A stretch of 64,000 nt of DNA from Bacillus sp. OK048 (GCF_900103525.1 NZ_FNHN01000016.1:1-64000), one strand, 5' to 3'. Shown: positions 51,726-60,654, counted from the stretch's first letter. Made by a program: numbers and translations. The notes: generated by a model not told the origin, from the letters alone.

Positions 51726-52201
51726 AAGTATTATGGGGAATAGGTAGCTCAATAGCAACTGTCATCTTATTTGGTTGGACTCTTGTTGAATTGTACGGGA
51801 TGAGTAGTGTATTTGCTGAAATGATCGGTGATACAGAAAGTTCTTCTTGGTCGGCTGAAGCTAATATGCTGCCATTATTCGGATTAATTTTACTTGGTGT
51901 GGTTATGTTAGTTGTCCATCGGTGGCAAAAAAGGAATAATCATCTAGGTTATAAAAAATCAACATGGCTGCCTACCGAAATAGAAGAAAGTGATGAGCGT
52001 GAAAAGGATGTTACCGCAAAGGCTTGCAGAGCTTCTTATATTAGCCTATTTTATTCCTTTCCTGTTATTGCCGCACTAATGGTCCTCTATCCGTTCGTTG
52101 CAGAAATGATTCCTTATTATCCTGTACTAATCATTTTGCTTTTACCGATTAGTCAAATCCTTGTCTATGCTATTACATGGCAAGTTAAATATAAAGCCTA
52201 A
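51722..52201 (+). CDS. Membrane protein paired with XRE regulator
   Basis: A 159-residue protein with four helices (about residues 4-24, 48-66, 105-124 and 132-151) and a cytosolic loop between helices 2 and 3 containing EIEESDEREKDVTAKACR, the same kind of acidic D-E-R-E-K/K-D-E-L-E loop as the partner at 16931. GTG start coupled to xre. Family resembles DUF2178/DUF3796-type partners. May sense or signal to the regulator; function unknown. Confidence 0.75.
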   Translation: MKVLWGIGSSIATVILFGWTLVELYGMSSVFAEMIGDTESSSWSAEANMLPLFGLILLGVVMLVVHRWQKRNNHLGYKKSTWLPTEIEESDEREKDVTAKACRASYISLFYSFPVIAALMVLYPFVAEMIPYYPVLIILLLPISQILVYAITWQVKYKA

Positions 52202-52420
52202 AAAGTCTTTCAATTTAAATGTTCTAGTCACCTTCCCATTTTCCATAACGGCTTTAGAGTATACCTTTTTTCGATAATTAGATCGCCCAAGTAATAATTA
52301 GCAACAGGATTATCTTTTTGCCCTTGCAGTGCATTTTCTAGCCATTGGGCTTTCTAATAGTAAATTAATTGAACAATGAATAATATTCTATATCAATCAC
52401 AAAAATAGCCTAGAGGTAGT
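52202..52420. other. Intergenic with possible gene relic
   Basis: The minus strand at about 52246-52350 encodes WLENALQGQKDNPVANYYLG then DLIIEK, a protein-like stretch with no start, apparently the tail of a lost gene. No other structure. Confidence 0.35.
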
Positions 52421-52579
52421 TTGAGGACTAATCTCCATCATCAGCATGAGGGTTTTGTCCTCAATAAGCGGTCTTGAGGACTAATCTCTATCATGAGCAT
52501 GAGGGTTTTGTCCTCAATAGACGGTCTTGAGGACTAATCTCCATCATCAGCATGAGGGTTTTGTCCTCAATAAGAGGTC
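52421..52579. repeat. Tandem 53-bp repeat with hairpins, 3 copies
   Basis: Units start at 52421, 52474 and 52527 (period 53). Each begins TTGAGGACTAATCTC and ends GTCCTCAATA, so the ends of every unit can pair (TTGAGGAC with GTCCTCAA) around a CAT-rich centre (ATCATCAGCATGAGGG). Copies 1 and 3 are almost identical; copy 2 differs at two to three bases. Confidence 0.92.
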
Positions 52580-52602
52580 GAAGCCATGGTACCTATGGTA
52601 TA

Positions 52603-52632
52603 AAAAAAAACAGACTCTATAAAGAGCCTGCT
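52603..52632 (-). terminator. Cold shock gene terminator
   Basis: On the minus strand CAGGCTCT-TTAT-AGAGTCTG followed by TTTTTTTTT, 16 bases after the csp stop codon. Confidence 0.85.
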
Positions 52633-52647
52633 TTTGTTTGTTCATTA

Positions 52648-52848
52648 TTAAGCTTTACGCACGTTAGCAGCTTGAGCTCCACGTTGACCTTGCTCAACGT
52701 CAAAAGTTACTGCTTGGCCTTCGTCTAAAGATTTGAAACCTTCGCCTTGGATTGCTGAGAAATGAACGAATACGTCTTCTCCGCCTTCGCGCTCGATAAA
52801 TCCGAAACCTTTTTCTGCGTTAAACCATTTTACTTTACCTTGTTCCAT
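52648..52848 (-). CDS. Cold shock protein, CspA/CspB family
   Basis: A 66-residue single-domain nucleic-acid-binding protein, an OB fold. RNP1 is KGFGFIE, RNP2 is VFVHF, and KVKWFNAEKG and GPQAANV-like end (QRGAQAANVRKA) are as in B. subtilis CspB/CspD. Acts as an RNA chaperone. The ATG at 52848 follows GGAGGAAACATA; the 22-codon upstream extension is leader. Terminator at 52603. GC-richer and codon-biased, as expected for a highly expressed gene. Confidence 0.95.
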   Translation of the reverse strand: MEQGKVKWFNAEKGFGFIEREGGEDVFVHFSAIQGEGFKSLDEGQAVTFDVEQGQRGAQAANVRKA

Positions 52849-53069
52849 TATGTTTCCTCCAGCTGTGTGTTTTACACACAATGTGTTACTATCCTTGAAC
52901 TCAGTGATCATCAAGACGAAAAGTTAATCTTATACTATCCTTTACACCGAACAAAAATAATTCTTCTAAAGCTTAACACTTTTAAAAAGGAATTGCAAGT
53001 GATCATTTGGACGGTTCTCTGATGGTCTAAAAAAGTTCCTGACACTCTTACTATCTATAACTAATTTTA

Positions 53070-53996
53070 CTATCTTTTGGAGTTAACGATGTTAATTATG
53101 GGTGGAGTCTGTTTTCTCTCCGTTCCAATCCAAACTAATCCAAAAACAATGACTACTCCACCAACTAACTGAGCTGCCCAAATCGGTTCTTTAAAAAATA
53201 ACGCACCTGCTACTGTAGCTGCTGCAGGAACGAAATAACGGAAGAAATTCGCTGTCGCTGCACCAACGTGTTTCATCGATATATTCCAAATAACAATGGC
53301 AATGACTGTGCAAAATAGCACATTGTAAACAACGGCTCCCCATGTGACGATAGATAGATTGTCCCACTGGATCGTACCCCATTTATCAAATGTAATCGGA
53401 AATAAAAATAGTGTACCAAAAAAGATGAACCATGTGGACACGCGAAGCGGAGAGTATTTTTCCATCAGCGGCATGGTGGCCAAATTAAATAAGGCACCGA
53501 TTAAACTAATAGATAGAGCAATGTAGTTTCCTATCATATACTCCGAACCGAGATCAAAGCCAGCCTTTCCGCCAAGGATGATCATTGTTACCCCCACTAA
53601 AGCGATTAAACCTCCCGTAGCCACTCTGGCTGTTATTTTTTCACGAATAAATAACGGTGCAAAAAGAGCAGCAAAAATGGGCCATGGAGCAACATTTAGT
53701 AAAGAAGCATTCGCAAGTGTTGTATACTTAATCGAGTACATGACCATAATTTCTAACCCCGTGATACCAATGAAACCAATAAAGGCTAGTTTGAGCAAAT
53801 CATGTTTCTCTACTTTCATACTGCCTTCTTTCCACTTTAACATAAGAAATAATACAGGTAATGCCAGTCCAAATCTAAGAAATACAAACACCTCTGCGGG
53901 AAACACTTCCATTGCCCACCGCGATATCCCAAAATTGATTCCCCAAACAATGGATACAAAAATCAAGCCTAGATAATAATAAGTATTTGACGCCAT
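53070..53996 (-). CDS. EamA/DMT family transporter
   Basis: A 308-residue ten-helix drug/metabolite transporter with two EamA repeats (residues 8-140, 155-295). Characteristic parts: IVWGINFGISRWAMEVFPAE in helix 1, LANASLLNVAPWPIFAALFA in helix 4, IREKITARVATGGLIALVGV, and the second-half FRYFVPAAATVAGALFFKEP. Substrate unknown. GGGGGG start signal. Unlike the EamA gene at 37440 it has no leader hairpin. Confidence 0.88.
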   Translation of the reverse strand: MASNTYYYLGLIFVSIVWGINFGISRWAMEVFPAEVFVFLRFGLALPVLFLMLKWKEGSMKVEKHDLLKLAFIGFIGITGLEIMVMYSIKYTTLANASLLNVAPWPIFAALFAPLFIREKITARVATGGLIALVGVTMIILGGKAGFDLGSEYMIGNYIALSISLIGALFNLATMPLMEKYSPLRVSTWFIFFGTLFLFPITFDKWGTIQWDNLSIVTWGAVVYNVLFCTVIAIVIWNISMKHVGAATANFFRYFVPAAATVAGALFFKEPIWAAQLVGGVVIVFGLVWIGTERKQTPPIINIVNSKR

Positions 53997-54138
53997 GTTT
54001 CCCCCCTGCCATTCATTCGAAAATAACTACTTGTATAGCATCCTAGATAATCCATGTCCATGAAACTCCTATTTCCATTCATATGCCCAAATTGTGTACG
54101 AATAGAACAGTCCTTTCTTATACCTGAATCAATAAACA

Positions 54139-54190
54139 AAAAAGTGTACAGGTCCCATCCAATTTTATGGATGGGGCCTGTACACTTTTT
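54139..54190. terminator. Long palindrome/terminator
   Basis: A 22-base arm with one mismatch (AAAAAGTGTACAGG, then CCCATCC) pairing around AATTTTAT. T-runs lie on both sides, so it could stop transcription in either direction. It follows the small zinc protein gene (minus strand). Confidence 0.7.
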
Positions 54191-54239
54191 TATTGTGTTA
54201 TGAAAAAAGCCATCTGAACTGTCCGAGCTTACCCGCAGT

Positions 54240-54449
54240 TTAGCGTGACGCTTTTGGCGGTTCGCATGCGTCACATTTACGTTGGTTATTATTTTTAAAT
54301 TTTGTAAATGTTTTTTCAAAGTGACTACCACACGTACATTCAAAAAGTAACTTTTGAGAAAAACCGTGATATTCTGTCGTTAGCAACTTACTTTCCGAGT
54401 TGTTCTCAACAAATTCTTTAATTTTACCAATTGTCCATCGTTTATTCAT
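54240..54449 (-). CDS. Small zinc-finger-like protein
   Basis: A 69-residue protein with a probable zinc ribbon: ECTCGSHFEKTFTKF and QRKCDACEPP (C-x-C then C-x-x-C about 20 residues later). The first half, KRWTIGKIKEFVENNSESKL, resembles short DNA-binding preambles found with phage- or homing-endonuclease-linked zinc proteins. May bind nucleic acid; not proven. The ATG at 54449 is better spaced from GGAGG than the one two codons earlier. Confidence 0.6.
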   Translation of the reverse strand: MNKRWTIGKIKEFVENNSESKLLTTEYHGFSQKLLFECTCGSHFEKTFTKFKNNNQRKCDACEPPKASR

Positions 54450-54597
54450 TCTCATACACCTCCATATTTTATCGCTAGCGGAGGCTTATCTAGGCATCCG
54501 TTCAATTCCAAATTTAAGTCGTAATCATCCTAAGTTTCTTATTATAGCATGAGCTTACACACAATAAAACAGATTAAAGACCCTTCTATCATGGAAA

Positions 54598-55548
54598 TTA
54601 TGAATCAATAACCGCATTCGTCATCTTAGTGTCTTCTTTAGAATCTTTTATATATTCCAAAACCCGCTGAGCCATTCGTTTATATCCAGTTATGTTTGGG
54701 TGGAATTCATCATCCGCCAATAAATCCATTGTAGATTGACTAAAGAGGTCAATCGTTGGAATATACCTGACATTCTCATATTCTTCTGTAAGAGATTTTC
54801 CGGTGTCATTCCAATTGTCGATAATCATGCCAAGTTCTTTGATTTCACCAAAGTGCCGTTCAAATGGATTATAAAAGCCTATCAAATAAACTTGGGTTTC
54901 TGGATTTATCTCATTAATTTTATCCATAATAGCAGTTAATCGTTTACTATATTCCACCTTTTCTTTTTCAAAAAGATCCAATGTAACGTTCATAAAATTG
55001 GATTTTAATACTTTCATAATATCATTCGCACCAATGGTAACTAGAACAATATCAGCCTTTTCAATGGCAGCTACAATGTCTTTTTTTTCCAACCGCTTTA
55101 ATAATTGATCTGACCGGTTACCTTTTTTACCGAAGTTATCTACCGTGATATTTAGGTTATTGTCTTCAAATGTGTTATTGAGAATACCCACATAACCACC
55201 ATTCTTTGATTCGTCTCCGACACCTTCGGTTAGAGAGTCACCGATAGCTACAATCCTATGTTCTTTTATAAATAAATCTAAGGTACCTTCTACGACTTCC
55301 CGAACCTTAGCCTTAATTTCTTCGGTTATTGAGTTTTCATTCTTTTCAACGGCTTCTTTTGGTACATCCTTAATGGTTACATTTTCAAGCGCAGCCACTG
55401 TATTTTTCAGTTTTTCCTGGTTAACAGAAGCGATCGCCTCAACACTTTTCAGTCCTGATTGATTATGGTCTGGCAAAAATACAAATAGAAATACACCCAG
55501 AAAGATGAAACCAGTAATAATAAATATAGCTGTTTTTATTTTCTGCAA
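54598..55548 (-). CDS. SGNH/GDSL hydrolase
   Basis: A 316-residue exported esterase-type protein. An N-terminal helix (residues 5-27) anchors or exports it. SGNH blocks: block I AIGDSLTEGVGDE (catalytic Ser), block II Gly in NFGKKGNRSDQLL, block III VTIGANDIMKV (Asn) and block V DDEFHPNITGYKRMAQRV (Asp and His). Similar to B. subtilis YpmR; substrate unknown (cell-wall or lipid acyl groups). TTG start. Monocistronic. Confidence 0.88.
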   Translation of the reverse strand: MQKIKTAIFIITGFIFLGVFLFVFLPDHNQSGLKSVEAIASVNQEKLKNTVAALENVTIKDVPKEAVEKNENSITEEIKAKVREVVEGTLDLFIKEHRIVAIGDSLTEGVGDESKNGGYVGILNNTFEDNNLNITVDNFGKKGNRSDQLLKRLEKKDIVAAIEKADIVLVTIGANDIMKVLKSNFMNVTLDLFEKEKVEYSKRLTAIMDKINEINPETQVYLIGFYNPFERHFGEIKELGMIIDNWNDTGKSLTEEYENVRYIPTIDLFSQSTMDLLADDEFHPNITGYKRMAQRVLEYIKDSKEDTKMTNAVIDS

Positions 55549-55990
55549 AATTCCATCACACCTATTATTAAAGTAGTACTATATAAAAAAACATTCTTGT
55601 ACTATAGTTTATTCATTTTACCATGGAGTGCAACAATCCGATAGACAACAAATTTTAGAATAAACAAAAAATGCTATTCATCTACCAATTTTTTGGATAG
55701 TTTAATTATTTTCCTTGATCATTAGTTGACATAATATTTTTATGGACTAGTCAGTCGTCCCGGTTGCATTAAAGCAGCCGTTCACCGGGACTAGCCCATT
55801 TTTCCTTATCGCTTAATTTCAATTGGACCGCCATCGTAAATTATACATTTAAGGAATAGTTATTAATTTGAAAAATAATTTTCAAACAATGCAAAAAACG
55901 GGTAAGCAATTCCTCGCTTTCCCGCATCAATGATTATCGCATCTTTTGAGACATTGACTAGACAAAATTCCAATAGCAGTTTAGATAATA
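55549..55990. other. Intergenic with palindrome
   Basis: Contains a long palindrome at about 55745-55800 (GACTAGTCAGTCGTCCCGGT... with CCGGGACTAGCCC), of the same family as those at 26.34 and 61.68 kb. Nothing else visible. Confidence 0.5.
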
Positions 55991-57199
55991 TTATTCAAGG
56001 ATTAACTCAATCTTATTTTCTATGTTCTCTATTATTGAATTGATATCTGCATACCCATAATAACGAACATGTATGACGGCTTTTCCTTTAGAAGCAAATA
56101 CTTCTTTCATCGCCTCTTCCTCATGAACAATCAAAAGATCAAAAGTTGGATGCTTTGTTTTAACAAAATCTTCATCACTAGATTCATATTTATATCTTTT
56201 TATTAAATCAGAAATTAGATGATCCGCCATACTTGGTATACTTAGCTGATAAACCCTTGTAAGAATACTTGGCGAGTATTCGCCACTCCCGTCCTTCCAC
56301 ATTTTTCCGGGTACCACCCCGTTTTCATCTGTTTCATAATGTATTGGTGCAAACGGACTCCAATAGTATGTATAGCTGTTAGCCCAATCAACATCATCAT
56401 TCGTATCGGAAGATTCCACTCGAACCAAAGCAGGATTCTGCTCTACATCTGCTAATCTGACAAACGGTAAGTCAAGACTTGCCTCTGGCAATGTTTTTGT
56501 ATCCATTTTTACAAGCTGTACGAATGGAATTATTGCACTCAATCCAACCACTACTGTAAAAAGAAAAGCGATAATCGAATTAAATCGGTGGTGCTTCTTC
56601 CAAGGAGCATGATGATCAATCTGTTTTCCCTCAATAAGATTTTTTCGCAAAGCACGAATGGATATGGCTGCCTGTAACGAAGTATAGGCCGAATATCCAA
56701 GGAAGATGGCTAAAATCGTTTGTTGAATAGCCATCCCTTCAACCAAAACGAAGATAGGTGTTCCATCAAGAAACCAAATAGCAAACAACATACTGATCAT
56801 TAAGATCATGGCGACAGCAACGAAACCAGCATTAAAAGCTAATTTCTTGTCCAGTTCCTTTAAGGTATAAGATTGCTCGGCAGGGTCTGTATGAAGCTCT
56901 GCTGCATTACGCTCAACGGGTGATGAAAATACGTGAAAATATTTGTTGCTTGTCACATAATCCCATCCACTTTCCGCATACATCTGGATTTGATCTGGTG
57001 TAATCTTCTTTTCTATTGATACATCTATTCTGTACCTCAATTCTTTCGGCTCACCTTTAACAAACTTGACAAATTGTAACCCCATCTTTTTTAGATGGAA
57101 TCCCTTAGCTGCCATGTCCGCAAACCAGTTTTCATGCTCGCCGATTCGCCAATAATCACTGGGCCGAAGTTTGTAAACTGTTTTATTCATTCTCATCAC
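55991..57199 (-). CDS. DUF2812 membrane protein
   Basis: A 402-residue protein. The N-terminal soluble DUF2812 domain (about residues 5-115) shows YWRIGEHENWFADMAAKGFH and YAESGWDYVTSNKYFHVFS. Then four transmembrane helices (about 130-148, 155-175, 205-225 and one before) and an extracytosolic C-terminal domain (residues 230-400). DUF2812 genes commonly follow a PadR regulator, as here, and are thought to be its target. It overlaps padR by 17 bases; several close starts (GTG 57199, ATGs after) are possible. Confidence 0.85.
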   Translation of the reverse strand: MMRMNKTVYKLRPSDYWRIGEHENWFADMAAKGFHLKKMGLQFVKFVKGEPKELRYRIDVSIEKKITPDQIQMYAESGWDYVTSNKYFHVFSSPVERNAAELHTDPAEQSYTLKELDKKLAFNAGFVAVAMILMISMLFAIWFLDGTPIFVLVEGMAIQQTILAIFLGYSAYTSLQAAISIRALRKNLIEGKQIDHHAPWKKHHRFNSIIAFLFTVVVGLSAIIPFVQLVKMDTKTLPEASLDLPFVRLADVEQNPALVRVESSDTNDDVDWANSYTYYWSPFAPIHYETDENGVVPGKMWKDGSGEYSPSILTRVYQLSIPSMADHLISDLIKRYKYESSDEDFVKTKHPTFDLLIVHEEEAMKEVFASKGKAVIHVRYYGYADINSIIENIENKIELILE

Positions 57200-57503
57200 C
57201 TTCCTCTAAAATGCTGCCATCTTGGATCATGGCTTTTAATCGACCAAACTCTATACGTAGTGCTTGTTCTCCTTCTGGGGTAATTTGGTAAGTCTTCCTT
57301 CTGCCATCATCTTCCGCCAATGAAATTAGACCGTCTTTTTGCATTCGTGTGAGTACTCCGTAAAGTGTCCCCGGCCCCATTATTACTCTGCCATTCGAAA
57401 CTTCTGTGATTGCCTGCATTAGCTGATAGCCATGGTTGGGATGCATTAATGCTAGTAATACATAATACATTGCTTCTGTCATCGGTCCCCCATTATATGC
57501 CAT
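57183..57503 (-). CDS. PadR family transcriptional regulator
   Basis: A 106-residue winged-helix repressor: MTEAMYYVLLALMHPNHGYQ, IMGPGTLYGVLTRMQKDGLI (recognition helix), DDGRRKTYQITPEGEQALR (wing), and a short C-terminal dimer helix. PadR proteins repress nearby genes until a ligand or stress releases them. ATG with AGAGGG upstream. Forms an operon with the DUF2812 gene. Confidence 0.92.
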   Translation of the reverse strand: MAYNGGPMTEAMYYVLLALMHPNHGYQLMQAITEVSNGRVIMGPGTLYGVLTRMQKDGLISLAEDDGRRKTYQITPEGEQALRIEFGRLKAMIQDGSILEEGDENE

Positions 57504-57676
57504 TGCTTTTATCCCTCTTTCGGTTTTTTAAGAATATTATGTAACGCGATATTATGCATCGCGATATATCGTATAACATAATACTACTTGATAACCTATG
57601 TATTGTAAATATAAATTCTAGGGTTAGGCGCTAGAATAAAAAGAAAATAGAATTTCGGATTTTTTGCATCAAAAAA

Positions 57677-57694
57677 AGAGCCTACAATGGCTCT
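57677..57694 (-). terminator. YczE gene terminator
   Basis: AGAGCC-ATTGTA-GGCTCT followed by TTTTTTT on the minus strand, about 90 bases after the YczE-family stop codon. Confidence 0.75.
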
Positions 57695-57784
57695 GAATTT
57701 CTAAAAAAAGATCCGAACTTCAATTAATTGTTACTTCTGAAAGGCGCAGATTAAACTCTGTGCCCTTTGTAATGAAGCTTCGAA

Positions 57785-58420
57785 TTAAACCGGGAGTTTA
57801 TTATCTGCCTTTTCCTCGATTAAAGACTTTAGTAGTTTTTTAGATTGCGGTAAGGAAATTCCTACAACCGGTCCTAATAGGAAGGCAATTATGACGGTCC
57901 CTATACCAACCGGTCCTCCTAATGCCCAACCAAGTATGAGTACTAGTACTTCCATTCCACTGCGAACCCGTTGAATACTCCAGCCTGTTTTTCCAATAAT
58001 CAATAGCATGATTCCATCACGAGGTCCAGAACCCAATTCAGCCGACATATAAATACCCGTTGCAACCCCCATGAGAATTGCACCTATTGTAAAGAAAATG
58101 ACAGCTCCTATTACACTATTGATACTTGGCAATAGCCAGAGGAAAAAATCCGTAAATAATCCAATCAACAACATATTTAAAAATGCACCAATTTTAGGCA
58201 GCTTTTTCGTTGCAATAGAGGAAACTGTTAATAATAAAAAGCCCATAATGATAGACCACGTGCCGATTGATAGCCCGATTCGCAAAAACAGTCCATAGTG
58301 AAACACATCCCAAGGACCTATTCCTATTGACTTGCCTTCAACCGTTAGGGCAATACCCAACCCGAATACAATTAATCCAAAAATAAAAAAAGTCCAGCGA
58401 CAAATCCATTCTTTTCTCAT
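57785..58420 (-). CDS. YczE/YyaS family membrane protein
   Basis: A 211-residue protein with five helices. RWTFFIFGLIVFGLGIALTV and IGPWDVFHYGL are the family opening, followed by MGVATGIYMSAELGSGPRDG, a near-invariant loop of YczE proteins, then GGPVGIGTVIIAFLLGPVVG. YczE affects surfactin and bacillomycin-type lipopeptide production in B. subtilis/velezensis; its mechanism is unknown. ATG behind GAGGAG. Terminator at 57677. Confidence 0.88.
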   Translation of the reverse strand: MRKEWICRWTFFIFGLIVFGLGIALTVEGKSIGIGPWDVFHYGLFLRIGLSIGTWSIIMGFLLLTVSSIATKKLPKIGAFLNMLLIGLFTDFFLWLLPSINSVIGAVIFFTIGAILMGVATGIYMSAELGSGPRDGIMLLIIGKTGWSIQRVRSGMEVLVLILGWALGGPVGIGTVIIAFLLGPVVGISLPQSKKLLKSLIEEKADNKLPV

Positions 58421-58512
58421 AACTGCTCCTCTAAATACTATATTTTCACTTAGGTACTATACCATAACTAGGAAGCTAATATTATATAAAATATATGGAA
58501 TCTAGAGATAGA

Positions 58513-58565
58513 GCAAAAAAGTGACAGGCACCCACCATAAAAATGGAAGGTACCTGGCACTTGTT
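58513..58565 (-). repeat. GTGCC...GGCAC palindrome
   Basis: AAAAAAGTGACAGGCACC facing GGTACCTGGCACTTGTTTT just downstream of the Old Yellow Enzyme gene. Serves as a likely terminator and belongs to the GTGCCTGNCAC repeat group. Confidence 0.6.
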
Positions 58566-58582
58566 TTCAATAATAAGTTGAC

Positions 58583-59713
58583 TTATCTTTCAATTGGAAC
58601 CCAACCTTCAATCTCTAAAATTAATTTCCATAAAGGGGTTGGGATGACAGCTTGATGCTGTTCGTTTTGTTTTAGCTGCTTAGAGATCGATTCTTCTTCA
58701 TGATTCTGTACTTTTTCAACCCAATGCGGATCAACAATTAGCGCTCGTCCAATCGCCACAAAATCTGTTTTACCTTTTTCTACTAGAAGTGCTGCATCCT
58801 TTGGCGTATGAATACTACCTACACCAACTAGTGGTATCCGCCCGTTAATATATTCAGCAATTAATTCAGTCCGTGATTTTTCACTCACAATTCCTCGACG
58901 TGGGTTTGCCCAAGCATCGGTTGTTGCAATATGAAGATAATCAATATCTGCTCTAATTAATTCATCTATAAGTTCAAAGGTTTCTTTCATAGTGATTCCC
59001 GGAGTTTCAGGCTCCTCTGGTGAAAAACGATAACCAACTAAAAATGGCTTTTCTGCATACTCATTAATCACTTTCTTTACTTCTTCTATTAATTTTAATG
59101 AAAATAAAAGTCGATTTTCGAATTCATCATTTCGTTTATTTGAATGTGGTGAAACAAATTGTTGAATTAAATAACCACTTGCTCCGTGTAATTCAACACC
59201 ATCGAACCCAGCTTCGATCGCTCGACGTGTAGCTTCACCAAAATCAGTAATAATTTCGTATACCTCTTCAGTCGTTAATGCTCTTGGTGATTGTTTAATG
59301 CTATAAAATCCACGGTCTTCCAGTGGAGCCACGGTACTTGCACTTACGGTTTCCTCATTTGGAATAAGTCTTGGCACGGCTAAACGACCGCCATGATAAA
59401 GTTGAACAACACCCTTAGCTCCGCCAGAGTGAATCACATCAGCTAATTTGGAGAGACCTTCAATTTTATCATCATGATCAATGCCCATTTGTCCATCGAA
59501 GCCTTTACCATTTTTCGAAACATACGCACATGCCGTAACAATTGTCCCGACACCATTTGCACGTTCTCTATAGTAATCAAGTTCATCCTTTGATACGTAG
59601 TCATTCTCATCGGCAGAAAAAGTTGTCATTGGTGCCATCATGAGACGATTTTTTACATGAACACCACTTTTAAAAGTAAAATCTTGAAATAATTTTTGAT
59701 AGTTATCCTTCAT
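58583..59713 (-). CDS. NADH:flavin oxidoreductase (Old Yellow Enzyme family)
   Basis: A 376-residue TIM-barrel FMN enzyme, YqiG-like. VKNRLMMAPMTTFSADEND (start of the barrel), VQLYHGGRLAVPRL (substrate-site His/Arg region), GVELHGASGYLIQQFVSPHS NKR-type segment, VGYRFSPEEPETPG and LVGVGSIHTPKDA...VAIGRALIVDP (phosphate site) are visible. Reduces activated C=C bonds of enones or nitro compounds with NAD(P)H. Lies 15 bases after iclR, so it is in its operon. Confidence 0.92.
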   Translation of the reverse strand: MKDNYQKLFQDFTFKSGVHVKNRLMMAPMTTFSADENDYVSKDELDYYRERANGVGTIVTACAYVSKNGKGFDGQMGIDHDDKIEGLSKLADVIHSGGAKGVVQLYHGGRLAVPRLIPNEETVSASTVAPLEDRGFYSIKQSPRALTTEEVYEIITDFGEATRRAIEAGFDGVELHGASGYLIQQFVSPHSNKRNDEFENRLLFSLKLIEEVKKVINEYAEKPFLVGYRFSPEEPETPGITMKETFELIDELIRADIDYLHIATTDAWANPRRGIVSEKSRTELIAEYINGRIPLVGVGSIHTPKDAALLVEKGKTDFVAIGRALIVDPHWVEKVQNHEEESISKQLKQNEQHQAVIPTPLWKLILEIEGWVPIER

Positions 59714-59728
59714 TTAAATTCCCCTTGA

Positions 59729-60484
59729 TTAATGAATATTTTCTAAAGCTTCGATTTCCTGTGTAATGGCTTCACTACCTGTATTTAGCTTTTGGGCAAT
59801 GTATTTTATATTGCCACGTGAAATTTGTTCTGCAGGTGCAGCAATAGCTAAGGCAGCAATTACTTTTTTATGACGAAAGACAGGAACGGCTACACAACGG
59901 ATACCGACGATCCGTTCCTCATCATCAAATGCATAGCCCTCTTGACGAATGGCCTTTAAATGATAATGGAAAAGTTGCGAGTCTTGGAACGTATTTTCCG
60001 TCGCAGGTTCGAGTGACATTTTATCGTATAAAGGCACTAACAGGTCTTCATCTAAATGGGCCAAAATGACTTTTCCTAAAGCTGATTGATGCAATTTTGA
60101 ACGATTTCCGATTTCTTCATCTGCTGACTTTTTAAAAGGAGCATGTAACACCTGGGTCATGACAAGATCGGTACCGTCCACTTTGCCTAAATAGGTACTC
60201 ATTTGTAGATTTTCTGCTACTTGATAGATGGAATGTAAAGAGGCCCAATCCTTCTCTGATCGTTTTTCAAAACCGTGACAAAACATTTTATGATTAATAA
60301 AATATTGAGTTTGAATTTTATAGATATAATTCATCTCTTCTAACGTTGTTAATAATCGAAATGCCGTAGATTTACTAAGGTTGAGTTGATTCATCGCTTC
60401 TCTCAACGTAATCCCTTGATATTGTTTGACTATTTCTAAAACAAGAAGTCCTTTTTTCAGGGTTGATACTTCATTATTTGCCAT
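59729..60484 (-). CDS. IclR family transcriptional regulator
   Basis: A 251-residue regulator. N-terminal winged HTH (residues 5-65: LKKGLLVLEIVKQYQGITLR, NLSKSTAFRLLTTLEEMNYI) and the IclR ligand domain (HQSALGKVILAHLDE, IRQEGYAFDDEERIVGIRCV, AVPVFRHKKVIAALAIAAP). First gene of an operon with the Old Yellow Enzyme gene, divergent from the aldo/keto reductase. Two 17-bp dyads in the shared 243-bp spacer (60549, 60638) are its likely operators. Confidence 0.93.
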   Translation of the reverse strand: MANNEVSTLKKGLLVLEIVKQYQGITLREAMNQLNLSKSTAFRLLTTLEEMNYIYKIQTQYFINHKMFCHGFEKRSEKDWASLHSIYQVAENLQMSTYLGKVDGTDLVMTQVLHAPFKKSADEEIGNRSKLHQSALGKVILAHLDEDLLVPLYDKMSLEPATENTFQDSQLFHYHLKAIRQEGYAFDDEERIVGIRCVAVPVFRHKKVIAALAIAAPAEQISRGNIKYIAQKLNTGSEAITQEIEALENIH

Positions 60485-60548
60485 TTGTTCACCTCATCTT
60501 CTACTAGTATAAGTCTTAATACTTTTTTGCTCAAAATATGTAGATGTG

Positions 60549-60565
60549 GTTTCATTATTTGAAAC
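60549..60565. promoter_or_regulatory. Putative IclR operator 1
   Basis: GTTTCA-TTATT-TGAAAC, a perfect 6+6 dyad with a five-base AT centre, followed by TAG. Similar in style to sites of KdgR and other IclR proteins (TGAAA/TTTCA half-sites). Lies 65 bases upstream of the iclR start. Confidence 0.75.
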
Positions 60566-60637
60566 TAGTAAGATGTTCAATAAATAAATGATATTAGTTT
60601 TTTGATTTCGAACAGGATAGATTATTCTATAAAGAAA

Positions 60638-60654
60638 GTTTCAATATATGAAAC
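60638..60654. promoter_or_regulatory. Putative IclR operator 2
   Basis: GTTTCA-ATATA-TGAAAC followed by TAG: same half-sites and spacing as operator 1, 89 bases away and 74 bases upstream of the aldo/keto reductase start. The pair suits joint control of both divergent units. Confidence 0.75.

Noticed and set aside
52849..52914. 22-codon extension of the cold shock protein
   Set aside because: The internal ATG at 52848 has an ideal GGAGG and gives the standard 66-residue length.
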